This document shows, piece after piece, positions 50,551 through 58,521 of a DNA stretch of 59,582 nt. The position numbers and the translations under genes were made by a program. A model generated the notes under the pieces. It searched no databases. It was not told the origin of the DNA and worked only from the letters and a program-made list of their open reading frames with translations. The stretch is taken from the IMG/VR virus record IMGVR_UViG_3300031722_000035, positions 1-59,582 of that record, one strand, 5' to 3'. Source of the stretch: a virus. Each line of letters opens with the position of its first letter. Within the stretch, counting starts at the first letter, position 1.

Positions 50551-52224
50551 TCATCTTCCATAAGGGTTCTGACGGCCTTGCCGCAGAGCGTTGTAATCAA
50601 TCTCTTCAACCACGTCATCAGGCACTGCATCGAGTTCCAAGAACCCAGAGTCTCTGAAGTAAATGCAGGCTTGGGTGAATGTATCAACAAGGTCGTCGTG
50701 TTCCCCGTTCGGAAACTCTTCACACTGCGTGAGCAGTGGACGTGCCCATGTGACTGCTTTTCCAGGGTCGCGCTTGGACTCAAGCACATAGAACATGTCT
50801 GCTTCTAGGAATGGAGCTGTCATATGTGCACGTGCGATCTTGTCAGCACGTCCTGGGTTATAAGCCTCAACAGGTAGGTTTATATCACGCAGATCTTGGA
50901 TGATGGACTGTCCACTGGCCTTCTGTTCCACAAGGATGACATCAGGCTTGCGCGACGGATGGAGCGGATCATCTTTGACCCCACCGTATGGAGCCTTCCA
51001 ATCGTCCATGAGCTTCTTCTTGAGCTTACCATACTTGAGGTGGTCAGTCCATGCGTCGAGAAGGATGGCGAACTTCTTGCCCTTACCGTCCCCGAACTCG
51101 TGCTCACCGATACCCCACACTGTCCCTGCGCTAGGATCCCCAGACACATTCTCTGTGAACGCAGTATCGTAGGACTGCAGCACAAAGAAGAGGTCTGGGA
51201 GCCGCGCCTTGGCTGGCCACAGGTTGAAGTACTGAGGTTGAAGGATCCCACCACCTGCAGGTGAAGGTCGTTGCGCTAACTGCCCAGCTGCTCCGTAGTC
51301 GCCCAATGATCTCTTCAGCTTCTTCACAGTGTCTGGGTCGAAGCGCTTAGGCCAAAGAAGTTCACCTTCAGTCTTACGTGGATCAGAGAACCCCGTGCTC
51401 GTCTTGCAGTGGCGTGACTTCTCATACTCCATGGGCAACATCAAATGTTCCCACCCACCCTGCTCCAAGACGTGGCCACTCAGGTCCTTCTGGTGAAGTC
51501 TCTGCATGATGATGGCGATGGCACCATCAATAGGGTCATTTAGCCGGCTGATGATACCTTCATCGAACGTGGTAAGAGCTGTCTCTCTTTCCGCCTCGCT
51601 ATGGGCGCCGTTGCGGTCGTGAGGGTCGTCACATAAAATAGTGTCGCCACCGTCTCCCATCACGCCACCAGTCATACCGAAGGCGATGCGATAGCCCATG
51701 GATGTATTCTGAAACCTAGTCTTTTCATTCTGATCTGAGGCTAACGTTACTTGACGACCCCAATGCTTTTGGTACCATGGGCTTGTCACTAAGCGCCGCA
51801 TCTTCAAGTTGTCTCTGATGGCGAGCTTAGCAGCATAGGACCCACACAACCACTGATGGCTTGGGTCGTGGATCCAGGTCCACGCAGGCCAGGCGACAGA
51901 GGTTATCGTAGATTTGCTTGTACGAAAAGGAACGTTGATTAACAGTCGAGTTAGTTCGCGGCGACTGACGGCCTCTAGATGCTCAGCAATGGCCCTGAGG
52001 TGCCAGTTGTCTACGAACTCTCGTCCTGGCTCGATGACGGGCCAAGCGCATTGAAGGAAAGCATGGAGTGAAGATTCACACAAACGCCGCTCAATCTCAT
52101 CAAGAGCCGTGTACACACCCAGCTTGATGTCTCTAGTGAGTGGACCAGCTGTAAGACCTTTGACCTGCGGCAGGACGAAGTTCGGCTTGACCTTGGTAGA
52201 TTGCAGCGAGTTGGGGATCTTCAT
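50551..52224 (-). CDS. terL: Terminase large subunit
   Basis: A 557-aa DNA packaging motor. The ATPase has a P-loop variant NVPFRTSKST (Lys104) with Ser in place of the usual Gly before Lys, followed by the WPAW helix. Walker B is ILCDDPHD (Asp199-Asp200). The nuclease domain shows QSYDTAF (about 340), VEQKASGQSIIQ (about 435) and GEHDDLVDTF (about 515), the acidic triad of the RNase H-like fold. The start overlaps the small subunit stop, so they are translationally coupled. Confidence 0.95.
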   Translation of the reverse strand: MKIPNSLQSTKVKPNFVLPQVKGLTAGPLTRDIKLGVYTALDEIERRLCESSLHAFLQCAWPVIEPGREFVDNWHLRAIAEHLEAVSRRELTRLLINVPFRTSKSTITSVAWPAWTWIHDPSHQWLCGSYAAKLAIRDNLKMRRLVTSPWYQKHWGRQVTLASDQNEKTRFQNTSMGYRIAFGMTGGVMGDGGDTILCDDPHDRNGAHSEAERETALTTFDEGIISRLNDPIDGAIAIIMQRLHQKDLSGHVLEQGGWEHLMLPMEYEKSRHCKTSTGFSDPRKTEGELLWPKRFDPDTVKKLKRSLGDYGAAGQLAQRPSPAGGGILQPQYFNLWPAKARLPDLFFVLQSYDTAFTENVSGDPSAGTVWGIGEHEFGDGKGKKFAILLDAWTDHLKYGKLKKKLMDDWKAPYGGVKDDPLHPSRKPDVILVEQKASGQSIIQDLRDINLPVEAYNPGRADKIARAHMTAPFLEADMFYVLESKRDPGKAVTWARPLLTQCEEFPNGEHDDLVDTFTQACIYFRDSGFLELDAVPDDVVEEIDYNALRQGRQNPYGR

Positions 52225-53030
52225 ATATCGGTGCCGGTCTTCCGTGTCGACGCTGCGATGACACCAAGTGTGCTGATCCGTTTGGCAAGGTCAGAGTTGA
52301 TCTCTTCTTCTGTCTTGCCTGCGAACAGACCACCTGGTGCTGTGCCAGCAGGACCAAGCTCCATGCGGCTACGGTCTTGGAAGTGTTCTGGGTCTGCAGC
52401 CTTGAGAAGAGCCAGAGCCAGTGTGTCGCTGAACATGCACTCAGCACCGACCTGAAGTCCTTGATGGAAGATCGGACGCTCCCAGCCTTGGAATGCGCGC
52501 CTTGCTGCTTCGTCCTTCCATGCTTCGACACCAAGTCTGAGTGCTTCGTTCAGTGCAGCGCAGAAGCCTTCATTTTCCTTCTTGAACGCGTACACAGACA
52601 GACGACTCATATTGAGCTCTTCACATGCGAGTGTGAGGTTCCCAGTCGATGCGACGGCGCCAAGCAGAGCAGGTATGGTGACGGACGTCAATGGAGTGTA
52701 GGCTTGGACACCGTGGATCATCCAACTATCTTTGTGAATGATGACGTCCTGAGCGCCTTGTGCTGAGCCTGCCCCTGGTCTCACTTTCTTCTTCGTGCCG
52801 TCAGGCATGACTACGTCTATAACTGCCTTGCGGACGACCCTCGTGCTTTGCCGTGACGCGTACGCACTATTTGCTGGCATTAACCCACCAGGGTACATAG
52901 CCTTTGATGGTTTCGGCTTCTTTGGTGGAGCCAGTGGAGCCTTAGGTGCTTGAACTGCGCGTGGTTTCCTAGGCTGCGATGGAGGCTTGGCCGCAGGCTG
53001 TGCAGGCTGCTGCTTTGTCTTTGTTGCCAC
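52221..53030 (-). CDS. terS: Terminase small subunit
   Basis: I chose GTG 53030 because AGGA precedes it at good spacing; the longer frame begins at a TTG. The N-terminal 70 residues are a Pro/Lys/Ala-rich basic tail. The core has TGNLTLACEELNMSRLSVYAFKKE (about 138-160), a helix-turn-helix typical of DNA-recognising small terminases, then helices with EAWKDEAARRAFQGWE. It directly precedes terL, as usual. It recognises the packaging site. Confidence 0.85.
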   Translation of the reverse strand: MATKTKQQPAQPAAKPPSQPRKPRAVQAPKAPLAPPKKPKPSKAMYPGGLMPANSAYASRQSTRVVRKAVIDVVMPDGTKKKVRPGAGSAQGAQDVIIHKDSWMIHGVQAYTPLTSVTIPALLGAVASTGNLTLACEELNMSRLSVYAFKKENEGFCAALNEALRLGVEAWKDEAARRAFQGWERPIFHQGLQVGAECMFSDTLALALLKAADPEHFQDRSRMELGPAGTAPGGLFAGKTEEEINSDLAKRISTLGVIAASTRKTGTDI

Positions 53031-53049
53031 GTGTGATCCTCGTGTTGTG

Positions 53050-53241
53050 ATGAACAAAGGGCATTGTACTTGGTGCCCACCACTATGCGGGCGGACTGGC
53101 GAAAGAAGACGTTATTCCACGTGTCACAAAGTCCTCAGTGCCATGCGCACAGCAATCGGAAGAGATGCATTTGTGGTCTCGCGTCTTATGGGAGTCTCAT
53201 ATCCACAAATACCAGCAATAGCGGAATGCAAACACTTCTAA
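53050..53241 (+). CDS. Small Cys-containing HTH-like protein (63 aa)
   Basis: The ATG at 53050 opens a frame with CTWCPPLC at residues 6-13 and another Cys at about 28, followed by FVVSRLMGVSYPQIPAIAE, which reads like a helix-turn-helix. It lies divergent to the terminase genes, in the switch region. The ribosome site is weak. It could be a small regulator or a chance frame. Confidence 0.35.
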   Translation: MNKGHCTWCPPLCGRTGERRRYSTCHKVLSAMRTAIGRDAFVVSRLMGVSYPQIPAIAECKHF

Positions 53242-53287
53242 CAGAATTACGAGAATAATAGGTCAACTTCTCTTTAAAAGAAGTAGC

Positions 53288-53325
53288 TTAGCTTTTCTAA
53301 TATATATAGATATTAGAGATGCTAA
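53288..53325. promoter_or_regulatory. AT-rich extended dyad in the divergent control region
   Basis: An exact 8-bp inverted repeat TCTAATAT/ATATTAGA (53296-53303 and 53310-53317) is flanked by outer arms TTAGC and GCTAA (53288-53292, 53321-53325) with 3-bp gaps. The 205-nt interval 53242-53446 has no gene and separates leftward late genes from rightward early genes. It is a candidate operator, promoter region or origin element. No consensus promoter with 17-bp spacing is seen here. Confidence 0.6.
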
Positions 53326-53446
53326 ATACATTCTTACTCTGGTAAGTTGGCTCAGAATTCGCGCTATTCTGTTATTGTGGTGTTAGAAGCTGTTTTAGGT
53401 ACTAGAATACTCGATACTTATTACCTTTATCCAGTTTGGAATGTAT

Positions 53447-53968
53447 ATGGACGCAAAAATCAGAGAGTCACTGTTCGATGTGTTAAAACGCATCCCACTC
53501 AAGACACGCAAAGAATTATCCACGCAGATCACAGATCTGTGCGAGATAACTGGGCTCGAAAATAACTTCATGTTTAATCGTTGTGGCCTGTACACAGGTG
53601 CAAGAACTGAGTCCGCGCGCACCAACATAAGTAAAGCAGGAACGCTAAAAAGACTCAATATGCCTCGCTATTGGGTTTGGATTGAGGGTCATTCCTTGCC
53701 AAAAGAGGCTACATTGTCCGAGGCTGCTGAGTTCATGGGGGTATCAGAAACGTCCATAAAGGTCCGAGTTTCGAGCGGAAGGCATTACGAGCGAGAACGA
53801 AACCACTCAGAATTTACCAATATGGGTAAGAAAAAGGGGCTCCAAGATGGCATCCATGTCTGTTCAAAGATGGGTCCTGAAGATCTGGAGCGCTTTGAAA
53901 AGGAGTATAAAGAAAAACTCCACCGCGGAGAATTCGACATACAATCGGTTTCGTCAGCGCGTCAGTAA
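53447..53968 (+). CDS. Putative DNA-binding regulator with helix-turn-helix (173 aa)
   Basis: ATG 53447 is preferred to ATG 53441 because TTGGA lies at proper spacing. The segment ATLSEAAEFMGVSETSIKVRV (about 88-108) has the helix-turn-helix pattern of excisionase/MerR-like or sigma-like domains. The C-terminal part is charged. It is the first rightward gene after the dyad, consistent with an early regulator. No known phage repressor is recognised. Confidence 0.7.
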   Translation: MDAKIRESLFDVLKRIPLKTRKELSTQITDLCEITGLENNFMFNRCGLYTGARTESARTNISKAGTLKRLNMPRYWVWIEGHSLPKEATLSEAAEFMGVSETSIKVRVSSGRHYERERNHSEFTNMGKKKGLQDGIHVCSKMGPEDLERFEKEYKEKLHRGEFDIQSVSSARQ

Positions 53969-54059
53969 AGGTGGTCATTCGATTTAATTCGTTTCGCCAC
54001 CCAAACAGGTGGTCCTCAGCAAATTGCCGACGCGTTGGCACCCTTATTCAGGAACTTGC

Positions 54060-56108
54060 ATGTCTGATGCAAAACAACTAGCAGCTGAAAAGCTAGAATC
54101 ATCCGGCCTCACACTGGCCGACGCTAAGATTCTCAATATCACTTGGAACGAACACGGTAATAAAGTAGACAGTATCTACCCAGATGTTCCGGTTCTAGTC
54201 TTCAACTACATGGATCCTCGCACAGGCGAAGCGTCCCATTTCAAACCAGGTTACCCAGCGTACCAGCGCATCAGGACTCTCAAGGATCCTGCTGGGTTCG
54301 CAGCTCAGACTACTAAGAAACCTGTCAGGTATCTTCAGCCAAAGGATTCTGGAGTTGCAGCGTATTTCCCATCGAACGTCGACTGGTCGAAGATCCTAGA
54401 TGATCCTGATGAGCCTATCATCATTACTGAGGGCGAACTCAAAGCTGCTAAGGCCTGCAAAGAAGGTTTACCAACCATTGGTCTTGGAGGTGTGCACTCC
54501 TTCAAAAGCGCTAGGCACGGTCTTCTATGGCTGACAGAGTTAGAAACGGTTAACTGGGTAAAGCGTCCTGTTTTCATCTGCTTCGACTCAGACACACGGA
54601 CCAATGAGAATGTCTGCAACGCCACGAATGAGATTGCGAAGTCCTTAGAGCGTAGAGGTGCACGTCCATATGTGCTACCCATGCCCGATATCGAAGGTCT
54701 TGGCAAAACTGGGCTTGATGACTTCCTGGTGGCAAAGAACGTTGAGGAGTTTGAGACTTACAAAGCAGGAGCTGCTCAATTACTGACTGCGATCGAGCCA
54801 CTCTTCAGATACAACGAGCAATACATCTTCATCCATAACCCAGGCATCATCCTCAAGAAACCCACTGGACAGAAAATCAGCCCATCTGCCTTCACCGGCT
54901 CTGAAACCACGTCTGAGATAGCTGAGCAATATCTCACTGCGAAAGGTGCGGTTTCCATTCGAGCAGTGGCCGCAGGACTTTACTGGCTCAGGTGGCCTTT
55001 GCGCCACGCAGTAGAAACACTTACATACTACCCAGGCAAAGAGCAAATTATTAGCCCAGGAACTTACCAGTCAGCGTGGAACACATGGCCAGGTTGGGGT
55101 TGTGAACCAGCAAAAGGAAGTGTGAAGCCATTCACCGACTTGGTAGATCATCTTTTCACAGGAGCATCTAATGAGGCAAAACTTTGGTTTCTTCGATGGC
55201 TTGCGTACCCTCTTCAATTCCCAGGGACTAAGCTGTTCACTTCAGTCCTATTGTGGGGAGTTAGACACGGAACTGGAAAGTCCCTTATTGGATACACGCT
55301 GGGAAAGATCTATGGACGAAATTTCACTGAACTCAATCAAAAGAACATTGATGGAGACTTCAATGAGTGGGCCGAGAACAAGCAGTTCGTCATGGGAGAC
55401 GACGTCACAGGTACAGACAAACGCCATGACTCAGACCGGCTCAAGAAGCTCATTACCCAAAGTGAAATTCGTCTTAACATCAAGCACGTCCAAACCTTCG
55501 TCATCCCTGACTGCATCAACTATTACTTTACGGCCAATGGACCAACTGCACTTTTCTTGGAAGACGATGACCGACGCTCTTTCGTCCATGAAATAACTGC
55601 GGCTCCACTTAGTGAGGCATTCTACAAAAAGTACGATACGTGGATGCATGGAGACGGTCCATCTGCCTTGTTTCACTATCTCAAAACCGAGATAGACTGC
55701 TCTGCCTTCAACCCAGCAGCTCCTGCTCTTCGCACTGAGTCCAAGGAGCGGATGATCGCTGACGTCAGATCAGACCTTGGTGAATGGGTCAACATGCTTC
55801 TGTCTAACCCAGAAGAGGTTCTGAAGGTTGGCCAAGTTGCTTTGCACTACGACCTGTACACCAACAAAGAACTTTTGGCTCTCTACGATCCAGAAGGACG
55901 GAGCAAGGTCACAGCCAATGGTCTTGGTCGAGAACTCCGCCGTGTTGGCGTTTGGTATGCACTCCAAGGTAGAACCATTGCAACTAAGAAGCAGGTCAGC
56001 CGCTTCTATATAGTGCGCAACCAGATAAAGTGGGAAGCCGCTAAACTGAATGAGATTCAGGACCATCTGAACTCACCACCAGCTCCAGACCGCAGAAAAA
56101 AGTATTGA
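54060..56108 (+). CDS. Primase-helicase (TOPRIM-like plus D5-type helicase)
   Basis: ATG 54060 follows AGGA at 7 nt; the frame begins earlier but without support. The N-terminal TOPRIM-like domain shows IIITEGELKAAKA (about 118-130) and VFICFDSDTRTN (about 170). The helicase domain has Walker A GVRHGTGKSLIG (about 400) and a Walker B-like QFVMGDDV (about 441), then an arginine-containing C-terminus. This is the DUF3854/DUF5906-type phage primase-helicase that initiates replication with the family A polymerase. Confidence 0.9.
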   Translation: MSDAKQLAAEKLESSGLTLADAKILNITWNEHGNKVDSIYPDVPVLVFNYMDPRTGEASHFKPGYPAYQRIRTLKDPAGFAAQTTKKPVRYLQPKDSGVAAYFPSNVDWSKILDDPDEPIIITEGELKAAKACKEGLPTIGLGGVHSFKSARHGLLWLTELETVNWVKRPVFICFDSDTRTNENVCNATNEIAKSLERRGARPYVLPMPDIEGLGKTGLDDFLVAKNVEEFETYKAGAAQLLTAIEPLFRYNEQYIFIHNPGIILKKPTGQKISPSAFTGSETTSEIAEQYLTAKGAVSIRAVAAGLYWLRWPLRHAVETLTYYPGKEQIISPGTYQSAWNTWPGWGCEPAKGSVKPFTDLVDHLFTGASNEAKLWFLRWLAYPLQFPGTKLFTSVLLWGVRHGTGKSLIGYTLGKIYGRNFTELNQKNIDGDFNEWAENKQFVMGDDVTGTDKRHDSDRLKKLITQSEIRLNIKHVQTFVIPDCINYYFTANGPTALFLEDDDRRSFVHEITAAPLSEAFYKKYDTWMHGDGPSALFHYLKTEIDCSAFNPAAPALRTESKERMIADVRSDLGEWVNMLLSNPEEVLKVGQVALHYDLYTNKELLALYDPEGRSKVTANGLGRELRRVGVWYALQGRTIATKKQVSRFYIVRNQIKWEAAKLNEIQDHLNSPPAPDRRKKY

Positions 56109-56115
56109 GCGCTTG

Positions 56116-56191
56116 CAAATAAGTGTTTACAAACAGGTAGATGCGCATTATAATTTCCTCATCAACAACCAACCTGCTGAGGAACATCATG
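56116..56191 (+). repeat. Promoter-leader module, copy A
   Basis: A 76-nt unit from CAAATAAGTG to the ATG, matched by the unit at 57206-57281 with 7 differences. It contains the -35, the -10, the leader and GCTGAGGA. The last 32 nt are identical. Confidence 0.9.
56126..56154 (+). promoter_or_regulatory. Sigma70-like early promoter P3
   Basis: TTTACA (56126-56131), 17-bp spacer, TATAAT (56149-56154), with AAATAAGTG upstream. It drives the DUF2786 gene. Confidence 0.85.
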
Positions 56192-56404
56192 ACAACACAA
56201 CCAGACGAAAAGATTCTTGGCAAGATCAAGAAGTGTCTCGCTCTTGCGACGAGCTCAGAGCCACATGAAGCAGCTGCGGCCATGCGCCAAGCTCAGAAAC
56301 TCATGGAGCTTCACGGCATCGGCCAGATTGATGTCAAGCGTTCTGACATTGGTGAAGTCCAAGTCAGCAGCAAAGTCTCAGTTAGCAAGGTCAATCCTTG
56401 CTAA
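56189..56404 (+). CDS. DUF2786 domain protein, N-terminal part (71 aa, truncated by TAA)
   Basis: The ATG follows the leader GCTGAGGAACATC. It has the DUF2786 signature: ILGKIKKCLALATSSEPHEA, then AMRQAQKLMELHGI. The frame stops at TAA 56402-56404 after SKVNPC. The continuation of the same family begins in the same frame at 56414 (75 codons from the first ATG), so the gene is split by an in-frame stop. Its role is unknown; the family is common in phages. Confidence 0.8.
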   Translation: MTTQPDEKILGKIKKCLALATSSEPHEAAAAMRQAQKLMELHGIGQIDVKRSDIGEVQVSSKVSVSKVNPC

Positions 56405-56413
56405 CTGAGTCTC

Positions 56414-56875
56414 ATGAACACCGTGGCAAAAGCCTTCGGTTGCCAACTGATGTGGGAATGTAGTGCTAGTTGGATGACTGACGTCTACGGCAAATACGTC
56501 TTCATTGGCCTGAAAAGCCAGACTGAACTGGCACAGTACACAGCTGAAGTCATGCAGCGGAAACTGTTGAAGGCCAAGACTGAGTTCTCCAAGACCTTGA
56601 TGAAGTATACACCTCGGGCCTACAAATCAACTCAGCTCAATGGGTTTTGCCTTGGTTGGGTGAACGAAGTCTCCAAAACAGTTCACGCTTTTGCCCTGGA
56701 CGAAGAAACTAAGCAGATGATCACTGACCACGTTGAAGAGAAGACAATTGGCAAGGCCAAGAACCGGGTCCAAAGGTACAGTACTGCTGGATACCAAGCT
56801 GGCCTTGAAGCTGGGTCTGGCGAATCCATCCATCGTCCAATGGGCGCTCAACAGAACTTGATGATTGGAGCATGA
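56414..56875 (+). CDS. DUF2786 family C-terminal part (153 aa)
   Basis: It starts ATGAACACC at 56414, 9 nt after the TAA and in the same frame as the N-terminal part. MNTVAKAFGCQLMW and VFIGLKSQTELAQYTAEV, then FCLGWVNEVSKTV, follow the arrangement expected downstream of the DUF2786 core. Translation might restart here, or the stop may be read through. No ribosome site better than CTGAG is seen upstream. Confidence 0.8.
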   Translation: MNTVAKAFGCQLMWECSASWMTDVYGKYVFIGLKSQTELAQYTAEVMQRKLLKAKTEFSKTLMKYTPRAYKSTQLNGFCLGWVNEVSKTVHAFALDEETKQMITDHVEEKTIGKAKNRVQRYSTAGYQAGLEAGSGESIHRPMGAQQNLMIGA

Positions 56876-56876
56876 T

Positions 56877-57212
56877 ATGAGTATCAAATGTCCTTTTGAA
56901 TTGGACTCTCAAACAATCTGGAGGGTCCTTGACAAACCATGGGGAAAAAGTGTGCCACCAGAAGATGCTACATACCCAGTTTGTGGTGTTGTATACAAGA
57001 TACATCTCACGCATGGTGTTGATCAAGACATCACTGAAATTCTTGACTGGTTTTATGTCGTGGCTTACACAGCTGGGAAACCAGTTGCGAAGCCGCCGTG
57101 TATCAATTTAGATGAGTACGCCGGCACATATGGTGGATACACTGCTGACCAGCCAAAGCCTACTATTTGGCAGCGAGTTCTAGGCATCTTATTTAAACCT
57201 GCTCACAAATAA
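56877..57212 (+). CDS. Hypothetical protein (111 aa)
   Basis: ATG 56877 is chosen because GGAG (56866-56869) lies upstream; the frame also opens at TTG 56865. It has a conserved-looking ILDWFYVVAYTAGKPVAKPP and ends in a short amphipathic IWQRVLGILFKPAHK helix. Its stop is at the edge of promoter P4. The function is unknown. Confidence 0.65.
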   Translation: MSIKCPFELDSQTIWRVLDKPWGKSVPPEDATYPVCGVVYKIHLTHGVDQDITEILDWFYVVAYTAGKPVAKPPCINLDEYAGTYGGYTADQPKPTIWQRVLGILFKPAHK

Positions 57213-57281
57213 GTGTTTACAAGTAGGTAGATGTGCGCTATAATTGCTTCATCAACAACCAACCTGCTGAGGAACATCATG
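57206..57281 (+). repeat. Promoter-leader module, copy B
   Basis: A second copy of the 76-nt unit, 7 differences from the one at 56116-56191. A shorter version of its 3' part recurs at 59199-59224. Confidence 0.9.
57216..57244 (+). promoter_or_regulatory. Sigma70-like early promoter P4
   Basis: TTTACA (57216-57221), 17-bp spacer, TATAAT (57239-57244), with AAATAAGTG upstream. Confidence 0.85.
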
Positions 57282-57488
57282 GCAAGACTCTTCAAACTTG
57301 AACCGAACAAGACCTACGCCACTGAAGCTAACGCTGTCAAGGCCGTCGAGAAGAAGTATCCAGAAGCATCGAACGACAATCTGGTTTACTTCCTGCAGAG
57401 AACTGAGGACGGACGCTTCTTCCCAGTGTTCGTCGGCCAGCGCGCAATCAATGCCCAAGTGCATTTCCATTTCAACGTAACTTGCTAA
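57279..57488 (+). CDS. Hypothetical protein, first gene of P4 (69 aa)
   Basis: The ATG follows GCTGAGGAACATC. It is a small alpha/beta protein: helix ATEANAVKAVEKKYPEAS, then VYFLQRTEDGRFFPVFVG, a pattern I recognise in small phage proteins with a central RTEDGRFFPVF. Early expression is expected. The function is unknown. Confidence 0.7.
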   Translation: MARLFKLEPNKTYATEANAVKAVEKKYPEASNDNLVYFLQRTEDGRFFPVFVGQRAINAQVHFHFNVTC

Positions 57489-57496
57489 GGATTGCT

Positions 57497-57685
57497 ATGA
57501 AACCATACGGAGTGCCTAGGCGCAAAGACACTGAGAACCCAGACAAAGCTGACATCAAATACTTTGGGTTTTCTAGCTCTGATCGCTGCAGTAAAGCAGA
57601 CCGCGGTAAGAATGAATCTCACCGTATCTGGAAAAAGAAAGCTCGTGCAGGCTTCAAACGCGAATTGTTAAAGAAACAATTGTGA
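57497..57685 (+). CDS. Small basic protein (62 aa)
   Basis: The ATG at 57497 follows TAAGGA. Lys/Arg-rich, with RCSKADRGKNESHRIWKKKAR, a pattern I have seen in small basic phage proteins that may bind nucleic acid. Its stop overlaps the GTG of the next small gene. Confidence 0.65.
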   Translation: MKPYGVPRRKDTENPDKADIKYFGFSSSDRCSKADRGKNESHRIWKKKARAGFKRELLKKQL

Positions 57686-57813
57686 AAATCTACCTCGTCC
57701 ATGTTGGCGCTTTGATTTACCTCGACTCTCAGACTTGCAGCATCGATGCAATCCTCCATGCTATGGACTTGTTTCCTGGAGCTTGCATCAGTGCGAAATT
57801 GTTTAAGGTGTAG
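57682..57813 (+). CDS. Small hydrophobic hypothetical protein (43 aa)
   Basis: GTG 57682 overlaps the previous TGA. The frame runs to TAG 57811-57813: KIYLVHVGALIYLDSQTCS, then IDAILHAMDLFPGACIS. It may be a small soluble protein or a membrane-peripheral one. The coupling supports it moderately. Confidence 0.45.
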   Translation: MKIYLVHVGALIYLDSQTCSIDAILHAMDLFPGACISAKLFKV

Positions 57814-57815
57814 CA

Positions 57816-57971
57816 TTGGACCCAACCATTAAAGACAGACATCCTGGAGGTCATGCGATCTCTAGGAACTGCAACAAATGCCTCAAGCCTGCTCACACCT
57901 AAGTTGGCAGCGGAATGAGGTTCGTGTTTGGAATGAAACGCTGGGTGTGCAAAGTGTGTAACTCAGATTGA
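57816..57971 (+). pseudogene. Zinc-ribbon microprotein split by an in-frame TAA
   Basis: From TTG 57816 the frame reads to NCNKCLKPAHT and then TAA (57900-57902). In the same frame it continues with GSGMRFVFGMKRWVCKVCNS to TGA 57969-57971. The two CxxC pairs together would make a zinc ribbon, so the halves belong together. It is a pseudogene, a read-through gene, or two short peptides (the second could start at ATG 57915). Confidence 0.5.
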
Positions 57972-57988
57972 TGCAAAGGTGAAACAGA

Positions 57989-58147
57989 ATGTCAAAACGA
58001 TTTGAACAATGGTTTGCAAAGTATGTGGACCTTAGCGCTGACCGCGTACGAGATATGTGGAATGGAAGTACCTACACTGATCGCACGTATTACGTAGAGA
58101 TTGCGTGGGCTGCATGGCAAGAAGCTGTCAACGTTGTAGCACGGTAA
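57989..58147 (+). CDS. Small phage protein (52 aa)
   Basis: ATG 57989 to TAA 58147. It has KRFEQWFAKYVDLSADRVRD and a C-terminal YVEIAWAAWQEAV, the Trp-Ala-Ala-Trp pattern typical of small phage proteins also seen in the gene at 926-1405. The function is unknown. Confidence 0.6.
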   Translation: MSKRFEQWFAKYVDLSADRVRDMWNGSTYTDRTYYVEIAWAAWQEAVNVVAR

Positions 58148-58161
58148 CAGGAGAACAAGTA

Positions 58162-58521
58162 ATGAAGATCAAAGTATCAGAGTCCATAAACATCCAAATC
58201 GACTGGCTGGTGGCGAAATGCTTGGGAGATGAAGTCAATTGGTTGAATTGGTACCTTGAGTATCAGCAACATGCGGGGTGTTATTCCACTGACTGGGCTC
58301 AAGGAGGTCCAATCATTGAAAAATACAAGATTGAACTCGCTCTGTCAAGTGATGGTGAAGTCGCCGGTGAAAGTGGTTGGTACTCATGCATGAGCAATGA
58401 CACAAGATCTACTGAGGAGCTCTGTTATGCAGATGGAGCAACACCATTGATTGCAGCCACGCGCTGTTTCATTGTGTCAAAGCTGGGTGATGAAGTGGAG
58501 GTGCCAGATGAGCTCGTCTAA
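58162..58521 (+). CDS. DUF2591/NinX-like protein (119 aa)
   Basis: ATG 58162 after AGGAGAACA. It has YSTDWAQGGPIIEKYKIEL (about residues 40-58), and near the end ATPLIAATRCFIVSKLGDEVEVP. Both are characteristic of the phage DUF2591 family (NinX-like), of unknown function and usually found in early or replication regions. It overlaps the next start. Confidence 0.8.
   Translation: MKIKVSESINIQIDWLVAKCLGDEVNWLNWYLEYQQHAGCYSTDWAQGGPIIEKYKIELALSSDGEVAGESGWYSCMSNDTRSTEELCYADGATPLIAATRCFIVSKLGDEVEVPDELV

Noticed and set aside
50551-52224. P-loop NVPFRTSKST as a dead terminase ATPase
   Set aside because: Large terminases often have non-Gly residues before the P-loop Lys; the Lys, Walker B and nuclease residues are all present.
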